From Novosphingobium sp. (GTDB taxonomy: Bacteria; Pseudomonadota; Alphaproteobacteria; Sphingomonadales; Sphingomonadaceae): DNA of 64,000 nucleotides. The position numbers and the translations under genes are program-made. The stretch is from positions 1 through 64,000 of the forward strand of contig NZ_JADZAT010000031.1 in the NCBI RefSeq assembly GCF_020852455.1, in the 5' to 3' direction. The notes below the pieces were generated by a model. It worked only from the letters and a program-made list of their open reading frames with translations, had not been told where the DNA came from and made no database searches. Shown here piece by piece: positions 15,970-24,357 of this stretch. Within the stretch, counting starts at the first letter, position 1. Each line of letters begins with the position of its first letter.

Positions 15970-17343
15970 CTATTTTTCGCCCTTCAGCGCCCCCCACGCG
16001 GCCAGCGCCCGCGCCCTGCCCTCGGCATGGCCGACCAGCTTTGCGGGATAGCCACGCACCGGCAGCGGCGGATCGTGGATCGCGGCATCGGGCAGGTGCG
16101 CCAGTTCGGGCACCCAGGCGCGGATATATTCGCCGGCATCGAATTTCTCCGACTGGCTGAGCGGCGCCATGATCCGCACGAACATGTTGGCATCGACGCC
16201 CGAGCCCGCGCTCCATTGCCAGTTGACCGCGTTCTGGCCGTAGTCGGCATCCACCAGCACCTCCCAGAACCACTGCTCACCGCGGCGCCAGTCGATCAGC
16301 AGATGCTTGATCAGGAACGAGGCGACGATCATCCGCACCCGGTTGTGCATCCAGCCGCTGGCCCACAGCTGGCGCATCCCGGCATCGACGATCGGATAGC
16401 CGGTGCGGCCCTGTTGCCAGGCGGCCAGATCAGCCTCGGCCTCTGCGCCTTCGCGCCAGGGCAGGCGCTCGAATTCGGCCTTGGCGCTCGTCGCGCCATA
16501 GGCCGGCAATTGCAGGATCACGTTCTGGGCATAGTCGCGCCAGCCCAGTTCACCCAGGAAGGTCCCGGTCGAGCCGCCGGCACCGGCCACCGCATGCCAC
16601 ACCGTTGCGGGCGAAATCTCGCCAAAGGCCAGGTGCGGGGAGAGGCGCGAAGTGCCTTCCGCCGCCGGCAGGTTGCGCCGATCGGCATAGCGCGCGGCGC
16701 GGCTGGCGAACGCCTCCAGCCGGTCCAATGCCCCGCCCTCGCCCGGAGTCCACTCGGCGCGAAACCCGCCGGCCCAGTCGGGCTTGGTGGGCAGCAGGCC
16801 CCAGTCTTGCAGCCGGTCGCTGGGCGGCCAGCTGTCCGACGCCGGGATCTGCGCGGGCGCGGCCAGCGGCTGGGGCGGCGGCAATTGCTGCTGCAAGGCG
16901 CGCCAGAACGGGGTGTAGATCTTGAACGGCGTGCCCGACCCAGTCAGCACCGACCCCGGCGGGGCAAGGTAATTGCCGTGGTGCAGGTGCAGCTGCAGCC
17001 GCTTGCCCACCGCGCGTTCGGCATTGCGCCACCACGGCTCGTAATGGTGCAAGGCGTGGACCTGCTCCGCGCCCGTTTCGGCGGCGAGCGCGGCAAGCAC
17101 CTCCTCGCTCTTGCCCCGGCGCAGCACCAGCCGCGATCCCCTGGCCCGCAGCGCCGCATCCATGCTGGCAAGCGAATGATGCAGCCACCACCGGCTGGCC
17201 CCGCCCATCCGCCGGTGCTGCGGCGTTTCATCGTCCAGCACATAGACCGGCAGCACCGGCCCCGCCGCGCAGGCCGCCACCAGCGCCGCCTGATCGGCCA
17301 GCCGCAGATCGCGGCGCAGCCACAGGATCACCGGCGCGGTCAT
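15970..17343 (-). CDS. phrB: Deoxyribodipyrimidine photolyase
   Basis: A light-driven repair enzyme that splits pyrimidine dimers using FAD. The N-terminal antenna domain starts ILWLRRDLRLADQAAL. The FAD domain has TSRLSPHLAFGEISP, TGYPIVDAGMRQLW, WMHNRVRMIVASFLIKHL and NWQWSAGSGVDA, the class I CPD photolyase hallmarks. The length of 457 residues is normal. The ATG at 17343 overlaps the stop of the upstream symporter gene (ATGA), so the two are translated from one message. The gene ends directly next to tRNA-Phe. Confidence 0.93.
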   Translation of the reverse strand: MTAPVILWLRRDLRLADQAALVAACAAGPVLPVYVLDDETPQHRRMGGASRWWLHHSLASMDAALRARGSRLVLRRGKSEEVLAALAAETGAEQVHALHHYEPWWRNAERAVGKRLQLHLHHGNYLAPPGSVLTGSGTPFKIYTPFWRALQQQLPPPQPLAAPAQIPASDSWPPSDRLQDWGLLPTKPDWAGGFRAEWTPGEGGALDRLEAFASRAARYADRRNLPAAEGTSRLSPHLAFGEISPATVWHAVAGAGGSTGTFLGELGWRDYAQNVILQLPAYGATSAKAEFERLPWREGAEAEADLAAWQQGRTGYPIVDAGMRQLWASGWMHNRVRMIVASFLIKHLLIDWRRGEQWFWEVLVDADYGQNAVNWQWSAGSGVDANMFVRIMAPLSQSEKFDAGEYIRAWVPELAHLPDAAIHDPPLPVRGYPAKLVGHAEGRARALAAWGALKGEK

Positions 17344-18884
17344 GCGCGCTTGGCCGGCGGCAGCATGCAGACCACGGTCGCGACCAGGGTGCCGATGCAC
17401 AGCTGCCAGGGGAAGGCCAGCTTGCCCAGCCATTCCGGCAGGCCCAGCGCGCCGCCGATATAGGGCTGGCAGCAGGCTACCGCGACAAAGCCCGCCAGCA
17501 GCGCGGCGATCACCGAATTGCTGCTGCCCCGCGTGGAAAACAGCGCGGTGAAATAGACCCCCAGCAGCCCGGCATAGGCGAAGACCATCACCTGCAGCGC
17601 GAATTCCAGTAGCGGCTTGTCGCTGGCGCGCTGCCAATAGAAGCTCAGCACCGCAAAGCCGAACATCGCCACCCCTGCCAAGGCCATGCCCCAGCGACCG
17701 GCGGTGACGAAGTGATGCTCGTCCGCGCCGCCGCTCCGCTCTTTCCAGGGGCGATAGAAATCCTGCACCATCACGCTCGACATCGCATTGAGCGCCGAAT
17801 TGGTGGTGGCGATCGCTGCGGCGAAGACCCCAGCTGTCACCAGCCCGCGCAAGCCCCCGGGCAGCTCGGTCAGGATGTAGTGCATGAAGGTGCTGATCTT
17901 CTGGCCTTCAAAGGTGGTGCCCAGTTGCAATGTCTGGCCGCCCATCAGCTCGGGCCGCTGATAGACCACGTGCAGCAGCAGGCCGATGGTGATGAACACG
18001 AAGACGATCGGCACCGTCGCCACCACCGACAGCATCAGCCCGCGCGATCCGGTGCGCGCATCGGGCGAAGCCAGCAGGCGCTGGGTCACGTCCTGATCGG
18101 TCCCGGTCGAGGCGATGTAGAGCAGCGAAAGACCCAGGATCACCGCCGGCATGGCAAAGGGCTTGGCCGGATCGAACGACCAGTCGAACAGCCGCAGCTT
18201 GTTGACGCCATCGGGACTGTTCGCCAGGGCGTGCACGATCTCCGCCGTGCTGGCCGGGATGCTGGTCCACAGCCATAACAAGGTTGCGAGCGCTGCTCCC
18301 AGGTAGATCGCGAACTGGATCAGATCGTTGAGGATCACGCTCTTCAGCCCGCCTGCAAAAGTGAACAGGAACGCCGCCAGCATCACCAGCGCAGCCGCGA
18401 TCACGATCCCGCCGGCCTCGACGCTGGCGAACATCACCATCGAAACCGCGATCGCCGCCAGATAGACCCGCGCGCCCCCGGCAAAGACCCGCCCGACCAG
18501 AAACATCGCCCCCGCCGCGCGCATCGCCCGGCGGCTGAAACGCAGTTCCAGCAACTCGTACACCGTGGTCGCCCGGATCGCGTAGAACCGCGGGATCAGG
18601 TAATGCGCCACGAACAGCGCGCCGATCAGCCCGCCGACATTTCCGGCGATGTAGGTGTAATCATTGCGAAAGCCATAGTCCGGCCCGCCCAGGAACGTCG
18701 CCGCGCTCTGCGTTGCCGAAAGCACCGAAATCGCCGCCATCCACGCCGGGATCTTCCCGCCAGCAAGGAAATACTCCCGCGTATCATCGGTATGCCGCGG
18801 CCGGAACAACCACCCCCCGGCAACCATCACCGCGACGTAGAGCCCCAGCACCAGCCAGTCGAGCGATGTGAACGGACTGGTCAT
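17340..18884 (-). CDS. Sodium:solute symporter (SSS family)
   Basis: A 514-residue inner-membrane transporter with about 13 hydrophobic helices. YFLAGGKIPAWMAAISVLSATQSAATFLG is the conserved start of SSS proteins, and the helix containing ATTNSALNAMSSVMVQDFYRPW matches the family's sodium-site region. The substrate cannot be told from sequence. The ATG at 18884 is preferred to a TTG four codons upstream. Coupled to phrB by a 4-base overlap. Its 5' end lies just beside the inverted-repeat element with the GxxExxY gene. Confidence 0.87.
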   Translation of the reverse strand: MTSPFTSLDWLVLGLYVAVMVAGGWLFRPRHTDDTREYFLAGGKIPAWMAAISVLSATQSAATFLGGPDYGFRNDYTYIAGNVGGLIGALFVAHYLIPRFYAIRATTVYELLELRFSRRAMRAAGAMFLVGRVFAGGARVYLAAIAVSMVMFASVEAGGIVIAAALVMLAAFLFTFAGGLKSVILNDLIQFAIYLGAALATLLWLWTSIPASTAEIVHALANSPDGVNKLRLFDWSFDPAKPFAMPAVILGLSLLYIASTGTDQDVTQRLLASPDARTGSRGLMLSVVATVPIVFVFITIGLLLHVVYQRPELMGGQTLQLGTTFEGQKISTFMHYILTELPGGLRGLVTAGVFAAAIATTNSALNAMSSVMVQDFYRPWKERSGGADEHHFVTAGRWGMALAGVAMFGFAVLSFYWQRASDKPLLEFALQVMVFAYAGLLGVYFTALFSTRGSSNSVIAALLAGFVAVACCQPYIGGALGLPEWLGKLAFPWQLCIGTLVATVVCMLPPAKRA

Positions 18885-18915
18885 TGGTCTGCGCAATCTC
18901 CCACGGTTTGAGTTA

Positions 18916-19401
18916 TTCTTGGTTCACACGAAGACACGAAGATCACAAAGAGGTTTCGCCTTGCCCAAACGGCCCCTGGTAATCGTTGGCGATACGCTTC
19001 AGGCCATCCTTGAAAAGCGGTTGGCCAAAATTCATGAGGATTCCCAAGGGGAGTTCCATCAGGCGAAGGTAGGTCAGCACCTGCTTGCTATGAACTGCGG
19101 CCAGCCTTTCATTCGATTTGAGTTCCACAATCAGATTGTTGTCAATCAGCAGATCGATCTTGAATGCGTTGTCTACGACAACGCCGTTGAATCGCATTGG
19201 AATCGAAACTCGCCTCTGAACATGATGCCCCGCTTGAAGCAACGCTGACTCCAGCAAGGCTTCATATGCGTGTTCAAGTAAACCAGGACCGAGGGCGAGG
19301 TGGATCTGAAAACCGAAATCGATGACCTTGCGCGCGAGCGCTTCGAGCTCGTCCGGGCGCAACTTCTTCGTGATCTTCGTGTCTTCGTGTGAACCCAAGA
19401 A
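18916..19401. mobile_element. 486-bp inverted-repeat-bounded element carrying a GxxExxY gene
   Basis: The left end (18916-18950) and right end (19366-19401) are inverted copies of a 35/36-base sequence starting TTCTTGG(G)TTCACACGAAG, differing only by one base insertion and one substitution. The only gene inside begins within the right repeat and ends within the left repeat, so the repeats supply both its start and its stop. No transposase is present. Base composition is more AT-rich than in the flanking genes. It looks like a small passenger element moved in trans. Confidence 0.7.
18943..19398 (-). CDS. GxxExxY family protein
   Basis: A 151-residue protein with the family motif GPGLLEHAYE (GxxExxY). 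DFGFQIHLALGPGL comes before it, and VDNAFKIDLLIDNNLIVELKSNERL follows, resembling a PD-(D/E)xK nuclease core (D-x(n)-ELK). Function is not established. The likely start is a TTG at 19398 inside the inverted repeat; the first in-frame ATG would cut away the GxxExxY motif. The first 12 residues (GSHEDTKITKK) are coded by the repeat itself, as is the stop. Confidence 0.8.
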   Translation of the reverse strand: MGSHEDTKITKKLRPDELEALARKVIDFGFQIHLALGPGLLEHAYEALLESALLQAGHHVQRRVSIPMRFNGVVVDNAFKIDLLIDNNLIVELKSNERLAAVHSKQVLTYLRLMELPLGILMNFGQPLFKDGLKRIANDYQGPFGQGETSL

Positions 19402-19405
19402 ACCC

Positions 19406-20419
19406 CTACTCCACAGTCCAGGTCTGCCCTTTCGCCAGCAGCTTGCGCAGGTCGGTGCTCTTGCCTTCGCGGGCCTTGGCGTCCTGGCCCAGGACGGCGT
19501 CTTCGTAAGTCGGGCGGGGATCGTCGTAGAGGACGCCCAGCGCCATCGGGAAGGCTCCGAACGGCATTTCGACCAGCATGTGCGCGACCGAGCGGTTGGT
19601 GACGTCGTGGACGATTACCTTGGCCGCCTGCCAATCGCCGTCCGCTACATCGACCACTTTCAGGGTCAGCGTTTCATGGTCGAGCGTGATGCCCTTGGTG
19701 CCGCCGGCGAACAGCATCGGCTCACCGTGCTTGAGCCACAGCTGCCGGTCCTCGGCGCCCTTGGGGGCGGCGAAGTCCTCGAAGCGGTCCTTGTTGTAAA
19801 CGATGCAGTTCTGGAAGATTTCAACGAAAGCCGCACCCTTGTGGGCGTGGGCGGCCTTGAGCACTTCGGGCAGGTGCTTCGAAACGTCGAACCCGCGGGC
19901 GATGAACCGCGCCCCCGCCCCCAGCGCAAAAGCGCAGGGCAAGGCCGGGCGATCGACCGAGCCGAGCGGCGTGGTCGGGCTGTGCGTACCCTCGCGGCTG
20001 GTCGGTGAGTACTGGCCCTTGGTCAGGCCGTAGATCTCGTTGTTGAACAGCAGCACCTGGCAATTGAGGTTGCGGCGCAGCAGGTGCATCGTGTGGTTGC
20101 CGCCGATCGACATGCCATCGCCGTCGCCGGTGACCAGCCAGATATCGAGTTCCGGATTGGCCAGCTTGATCCCGGTCGCCACCGCCGGCGCGCGGCCGTG
20201 GATGGTGTGGAAGCCATAGCTTTCGACGTAATAGGGGAACCGGCTGGAGCAGCCGATCCCGCTGACGAACACGGTCTTCGCCGGGTCCGCGCCAAGCTCT
20301 GGCAAGGTGCGCTGCACCGCCTTGAGGATCGCATAGTCCCCGCAGCCCGGGCACCAGCGGACCTCCTGGTCCGATTCCCAGTCCTTAAGGGTGGTGGTGA
20401 TGGGGGTCATGTCGTTCAT
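19406..20419 (-). CDS. korB: 2-oxoacid:ferredoxin oxidoreductase, beta subunit
   Basis: The TPP-binding subunit of a 2-oxoglutarate (or related 2-oxoacid):ferredoxin oxidoreductase. WCPGCGDYAILKAVQ carries the Cys pair of the KorB/PorB family, and GDGDGMSIGGNHTMHLLRRN is the TPP-Mg motif ending in a conserved Asn region. NNEIYGLTKGQYSPTS follows, as expected. The length of 337 residues is normal. Its ATG overlaps the stop of a small membrane-protein gene by 4 bases. It belongs to a leftward operon korA-small gene-small gene-korB. Confidence 0.92.
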   Translation of the reverse strand: MNDMTPITTTLKDWESDQEVRWCPGCGDYAILKAVQRTLPELGADPAKTVFVSGIGCSSRFPYYVESYGFHTIHGRAPAVATGIKLANPELDIWLVTGDGDGMSIGGNHTMHLLRRNLNCQVLLFNNEIYGLTKGQYSPTSREGTHSPTTPLGSVDRPALPCAFALGAGARFIARGFDVSKHLPEVLKAAHAHKGAAFVEIFQNCIVYNKDRFEDFAAPKGAEDRQLWLKHGEPMLFAGGTKGITLDHETLTLKVVDVADGDWQAAKVIVHDVTNRSVAHMLVEMPFGAFPMALGVLYDDPRPTYEDAVLGQDAKAREGKSTDLRKLLAKGQTWTVE

Positions 20420-20778
20420 AGCTTATCTTCTCTTTTCGCAAGAGCGTAAATGGCTGCGACAATGGCAAGCAAATGACCGCCGAGCGCAGCCACAAGAGTG
20501 GAAACTTGGAGCGGTCTTCCGCTGCTATGCGCAGACACAGCAACTGCCATTCCACCTATTGCCAGAAGTGAAATCGACCAAAAAAGGCCGCTGAAGCGTT
20601 CCAATGCCCCTCGGTCCCACCAATGTGAGAAGCGATCAGATTTCAGATAAAACATTGCAACTATACCACCGCCGACAATCCCGAAGACGAACGCCAAAGG
20701 CGCATTTGCAAGCCTTGCCGCTATTGGCACCCCGGTCACCGCGCTCGCGCAACAATGAATAACTCTGGAAGGGTACAT
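20416..20778 (-). CDS. Small four-helix membrane protein between korA and korB, copy 1
   Basis: A 120-residue protein with about four hydrophobic segments (ANAPLAFVFGIVGGGIVAMFYL, GLFWSISLLAIGGMAVAVSA, VSTLVAALGGHLLAIVAAIYAL and a weaker first one). No known family is recognised. Its stop overlaps the korB start by 4 bases, and its ATG lies 4 bases after a 25-codon fossil frame. Its second segment resembles the start of the neighbouring 118-residue protein (NAxLAF...G.V), so the two may be diverged duplicates. It is more AT-rich than korA and korB. Confidence 0.6.
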   Translation of the reverse strand: MYPSRVIHCCASAVTGVPIAARLANAPLAFVFGIVGGGIVAMFYLKSDRFSHWWDRGALERFSGLFWSISLLAIGGMAVAVSAHSSGRPLQVSTLVAALGGHLLAIVAAIYALAKREDKL

Positions 20779-20781
20779 CGC

Positions 20782-20856
20782 TCAATCCAATGCACCCTCA
20801 ATCGCGGCCTCAATCTCGGCAATGAGGGTGGTGATGGTGGGGGTCATGTCGTTCAT
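20782..20856 (-). pseudogene. 25-codon korB-start/korA-end fossil frame
   Basis: This frame reads MNDMTPTITTL followed by IAEIEAAIEGALD and a stop. The first half copies the N-terminus of korB (MNDMTPITTTL) and the second half copies the C-terminus of korA (IAEIEAAIEGALG). It overlaps the upstream small gene by 4 bases and ends just before the next. It is the junction expected from a tandem duplication running from the 3' end of korA to the 5' end of korB. It might still be translated as a coupling peptide. Confidence 0.75.
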
Positions 20857-21209
20857 GCCGCAAACTTTCGAGCTTGAAAGAAGAGGCCTGCGCCGAACAC
20901 CAGCATCGTTCCAATCACGTTTCCATACACCGAGATCATAGTCGGATTGCTCTCACCGCGAAGTTTGAATGCCGTCCAGCCAGCAAACAGCACCATCCCA
21001 AGCGCCAAAAAATTCAGGAGTTTGACCACCATGGCGTTGTCACGCGAGGGCGTCGAAGACTGGGGATCACGCAACCATGTCAAACTAAAAAACACCATTG
21101 GCAGAGCTGCGACAACTCCAACGGCAAATGCTAATGCCGCATTGCCCGGGAAAAACTGCATTACTGCAAACAGGCCTAGAATGGCCGGGATTGCTATGAG
21201 ATTTTTCAC
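20853..21209 (-). CDS. Small four-helix membrane protein between korA and korB, copy 2
   Basis: A 118-residue protein with four predicted membrane helices, starting KNLIAIPAILGLFAVMQFF and ending LVFGAGLFFQARKFAA. The start is a GTG at 21209 with GAGG five bases upstream. No known family is recognised. It shares length, helix count and a weak NAxLAF motif with the 120-residue neighbour. It lies downstream of korA, from which it is separated by a palindromic repeat element. The codon composition is more AT-rich than in korA/korB. Confidence 0.6.
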   Translation of the reverse strand: MKNLIAIPAILGLFAVMQFFPGNAALAFAVGVVAALPMVFFSLTWLRDPQSSTPSRDNAMVVKLLNFLALGMVLFAGWTAFKLRGESNPTMISVYGNVIGTMLVFGAGLFFQARKFAA

Positions 21210-21230
21210 GCTACCTCACTTGAACTACGT

Positions 21231-21323
21231 CCGTCACCCTGAACTTGTTTCAGGGTCCATCGTGCCACGCAAACCGAAGGCCTGAACGGCAAAATGGATG
21301 CTGAAACGAGTTCAGCATGACGG
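21231..21323. repeat. Paired-hairpin intergenic repeat
   Basis: Two 30-base arms (21231-21260 and 21294-21323) are inverted copies with 25 of 30 matches. Each arm is itself a hairpin, CCCTGAA/TTCAGGG on the left and TGCTGAA/TTCAGCA on the right. The differences between the arms are compensatory, so both hairpins keep full pairing. The form resembles REP/BIME-type repeats. It lies between korA and the following small gene. Confidence 0.75.
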
Positions 21324-21348
21324 TTGAAGGGAAAGGCTGGGCTGAAAA

Positions 21349-23220
21349 TCACCCCAGCGCGCCCTCAATCGCCGCCTCAATCTCGGCAATCGTGAACGGC
21401 TGCCCGCTCACCTTGTTGTAGGGCTTGGCATCGACCAGGAACTGGTCGCGCAGCACGGTCTTGAACTGGCCGGTGTTCATTTCGGGGACGAGGATCCGCT
21501 CGTAACCCCTTAGCAGATCGCCCAGATTTTCCGGCAGTGGCCAGATGTGGCGGACGTGGATGTGGCTGACGTCCTGCCCCTTGGCCCGTGCGCGGCGCAC
21601 TGCCTGGTGGATCGGGCCGAAGGTGCTGCCCCAGCCGACCACGACGAGCTTGCCACTGGTATTGCCCAGCGTGACCTCCTGCGCCGGGATCGACTTGGCC
21701 ACGCCATCGACCTTGGCCTTGCGCGCATCGGTCATCGTCTGGTGTGCGGCGGGGCTGTAATCGAGATTGCCGGTGCCGGGGTTCTTCTCGATCCCGCCGA
21801 TCCGGTGGGTCAGCCCCGGGGTGCCCGGCTTGATCCACGGCCGTGCGCCCTTGGCATCGCGGGCATAGGGCAGCAGCGTGCCATCGGGGCCGTTGCGCTG
21901 TTCAAGGAAGCTGACCGGGAATTCGGCGTAGCTGGCCGGATCGGGCACCGCCCAAGGCTCGGCCGCATTGGCGATATAGCCATCGGTCAGCAGGATCACC
22001 GGGGTCATGTACTGGGTGGCGATCCGGCAAGCCTCGATCGCGCAATCGAAGGCATCGCCCGGGCTGCGCGCGGCGATTACCGGCATCGGAGTATCGCCGT
22101 TGCGGCCATAGACCGCCTGGTAAAGGTCAGACTGCTCGGTCTTGGTCGGCAGACCGGTCGAAGGGCCGCCGCGCTGTGAATTGACGATCACCAGCGGCAG
22201 CTCGGTCATCGCCGCGAGGCCCATTGCCTCGGTCTTGAGCGCGATCCCCGGGCCCGAGCTGGAAGTGACCCCCAGGTGCCCGGCATAGCTGGCGCCGATT
22301 GCCGAGGCGATCGCGGCGATTTCATCCTCGGCCTGGAAGGTGGTGACGCCGAATTCCTTGAGCCCGACCAGATAGTGCAGGATCGAGCTGGCCGGGGTGA
22401 TCGGATAGCCGCCAAAGAACATCGGCAGGTGCGCCAGCTGCGCCCCCGCGACCAGCCCCAGCGCCACGGCTTCGGCGCCGGTGATGGTGCGATAGAGCCC
22501 CGACGGGGCCGGCACCGCATCCAGATGGACCTTGTGCAGCTGCCCGCCCAGCTCCGCCGTTTCGCCATAGGCGTGCCCGGCGTTGAGCGCGGCGATGTTG
22601 GCTTCGGCCAGCACCGGGTTCTTGCGGAACTTGGCGTTGAGCCAGTCATGCAGCGGCGCGCGATCGCGATCGAACATCCACAGCGCCAGCCCCAGCGTCC
22701 ACATGTTCTTGCAGCGCAGCGCATCCTTGTTGCCCAGCCCGAACGGCTTGACCGCCTCAACCGTCAGCGCGCTGATATCGAAGGCCAGCACCTGCCACTT
22801 GGCAAGGCTGCCATCCTCCAGCGGCGAGACGTCGTACTTGGCCTTTTCCAGGTTGCGCTTCGAAAATTCACCGGTGTCGGCAATGATCAGCCCGCCGGGC
22901 TTGAGCGCACCAAGGTTGGTCTTCAGCGCCGCCGGGTTCATCGCCACCAGCACATCGGGAGCGTCGCCGGCGGTGTCGATCTCGGTCGAACCGAAGTTGA
23001 TCTGGAATGCCGAAACCCCGAACAGCGTACCCTGCGGCGCGCGGATTTCGGCGGGGAAATCGGGGAATGTCGCAAAGTCGTTGCCGGCCAGCGCGCTTGA
23101 CAGGGTGAACTGTCCGCCCGTCAGCTGCATGCCGTCGCCCGAGTCCCCCGCAAAGCGGACGACCACGGATTCGGGATGATTTTTGCTGGATGCTTCTGCT
23201 TCGGCCAATTGCGTTGCCAT
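21349..23220 (-). CDS. korA: 2-oxoacid:ferredoxin oxidoreductase, alpha subunit (gamma-alpha fusion)
   Basis: A 623-residue fused subunit. The N-terminal gamma domain (residues about 19-190) starts VVVRFAGDSGDGMQLTGGQF. The alpha domain follows, with FFGGYPITPASSILHYL, AEDEIAAIASAIGASYAG, TSSSGPGIALKTEAMGLA and NSQRGGPSTGLPTKTEQSDL, all typical of KorA. With KorB it converts 2-oxoglutarate and CoA to succinyl-CoA, reducing ferredoxin. The ATG at 23220 has AAGGA 6 bases upstream; open sequence before it is not conserved. It is the first gene of the kor operon and is divergent from an esterase gene. Confidence 0.92.
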   Translation of the reverse strand: MATQLAEAEASSKNHPESVVVRFAGDSGDGMQLTGGQFTLSSALAGNDFATFPDFPAEIRAPQGTLFGVSAFQINFGSTEIDTAGDAPDVLVAMNPAALKTNLGALKPGGLIIADTGEFSKRNLEKAKYDVSPLEDGSLAKWQVLAFDISALTVEAVKPFGLGNKDALRCKNMWTLGLALWMFDRDRAPLHDWLNAKFRKNPVLAEANIAALNAGHAYGETAELGGQLHKVHLDAVPAPSGLYRTITGAEAVALGLVAGAQLAHLPMFFGGYPITPASSILHYLVGLKEFGVTTFQAEDEIAAIASAIGASYAGHLGVTSSSGPGIALKTEAMGLAAMTELPLVIVNSQRGGPSTGLPTKTEQSDLYQAVYGRNGDTPMPVIAARSPGDAFDCAIEACRIATQYMTPVILLTDGYIANAAEPWAVPDPASYAEFPVSFLEQRNGPDGTLLPYARDAKGARPWIKPGTPGLTHRIGGIEKNPGTGNLDYSPAAHQTMTDARKAKVDGVAKSIPAQEVTLGNTSGKLVVVGWGSTFGPIHQAVRRARAKGQDVSHIHVRHIWPLPENLGDLLRGYERILVPEMNTGQFKTVLRDQFLVDAKPYNKVSGQPFTIAEIEAAIEGALG

Positions 23221-23404
23221 CTGTCTTCCTTGCTCAGGCTGACTCTGCGCCTTCGTCAGGTGCCCTAGTCTCCACCGGGCTTGCCGTGCAATCAAGAAAA
23301 CCTGTCGCGCGGCAAAGATCACAAGAGAAGCGCCAAGGCGGCTAGTCAAGTGGCAATTCGCGACTTAACCTCGCGCTTAAACAGCTTTTGCGAGAGGATT
23401 CCCG

Positions 23405-24349
23405 ATGGCCGATACCGACACATTCTACCGCGAGGACGTCAAGGCCTTCCTGGGGCTGGTCAACTCGCTCCCCGCCCCCGAGGCGCTGGTGCCCGAAGAG
23501 CAGCGTCTGGGCTACCTTGGCCTCAAGGCAATGTCAGAGGCCGACCCCAGGCCGATGGCGGTAATCAAGGACCTGACCTGCCCCGGACCTGCGGGTGACA
23601 TCCCGGTGCGCTTTTACGACGTGCGGAGTGACCGTGATCCCTCCCCGGTGATCCTTTTCTTCCACGGCGGCGGGTTCGTGATCGGCGATCTTGATACGCA
23701 CAATTCGCTGTGCACCGAACTGTCGGCCGTGCTCGATCTGCCGGTGCTGGCGGTCCACTATCGCCTCGCCCCTGAGCACCCCTTCCCCGCCGCGCCCGAC
23801 GATTGCGAAGCCGCCGCCCGCTGGCTCGCCGCCAGCCCGGCCGAACTGGGCCGCACGGTCACCGGCCTGGTCACGATCGGCGGCAGCGCCGGGGGCAACC
23901 TCGCCACCGTCACCGCCGCCGCCCTGCGTGATCGTCCCGCCGCCGCGCCGATGCTGCTGCAAGTTCTGCTCTATCCCGCGACCGACGAATCGCAGGACGG
24001 CTCGATGGCCCAGTTCGCCGAGGGGCACTTCCTCACCAAGCTGGCGATGGACTGGTTCTATTCGCTCTACCTGCCCGAAAGCGGCAATCCGCGTGCCTTC
24101 CCGCTGCATGCCGATGCCAAGGGGATGTGCCCGGCAATCGTTGCCACGGCAGGGCTGGATCCCTTGCAGGACCAGGGCCGGCGGATGGCCGCCAAGCTGG
24201 TCGATGCCGGGGTCGATACGCTGTTCCTCCACTTCCCCGGGCTGACCCATGATTTTTCCACCACCCGCAAGGCGCTGCCCAGCGCGCAGAAGGACATGGA
24301 AACGATCATGGCGGCGATGAAGTTGATGTTGGAGAAGAATTCGGCTTAA
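23405..24349 (+). CDS. Alpha/beta hydrolase, hormone-sensitive-lipase type esterase
   Basis: A 314-residue esterase. HGGGFVIGDLDTH is the HGGG oxyanion motif of the HSL family, and the nucleophile Ser is in GGSAGGNLA. The catalytic Asp is probably in AGLDPLQDQG and the His in GLTHDF, near the C-terminus. No signal peptide is seen. The substrate is probably short-chain esters. It lies 8 bases before rppH and may be cotranscribed with it. Confidence 0.87.
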   Translation: MADTDTFYREDVKAFLGLVNSLPAPEALVPEEQRLGYLGLKAMSEADPRPMAVIKDLTCPGPAGDIPVRFYDVRSDRDPSPVILFFHGGGFVIGDLDTHNSLCTELSAVLDLPVLAVHYRLAPEHPFPAAPDDCEAAARWLAASPAELGRTVTGLVTIGGSAGGNLATVTAAALRDRPAAAPMLLQVLLYPATDESQDGSMAQFAEGHFLTKLAMDWFYSLYLPESGNPRAFPLHADAKGMCPAIVATAGLDPLQDQGRRMAAKLVDAGVDTLFLHFPGLTHDFSTTRKALPSAQKDMETIMAAMKLMLEKNSA

Positions 24350-24357
24350 GGGGGGCC

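Noticed and set aside
15925..17463. A 512-codon open frame on the + strand opposite the photolyase
   Set aside because: It mirrors the codon structure of phrB (GC-rich third positions leave the opposite frame open), has no family motifs and would also swallow tRNA-Phe. The same reasoning removed similar frames opposite korA, the polyamine genes, sdhA, ligA, recN and the lipoxygenase.
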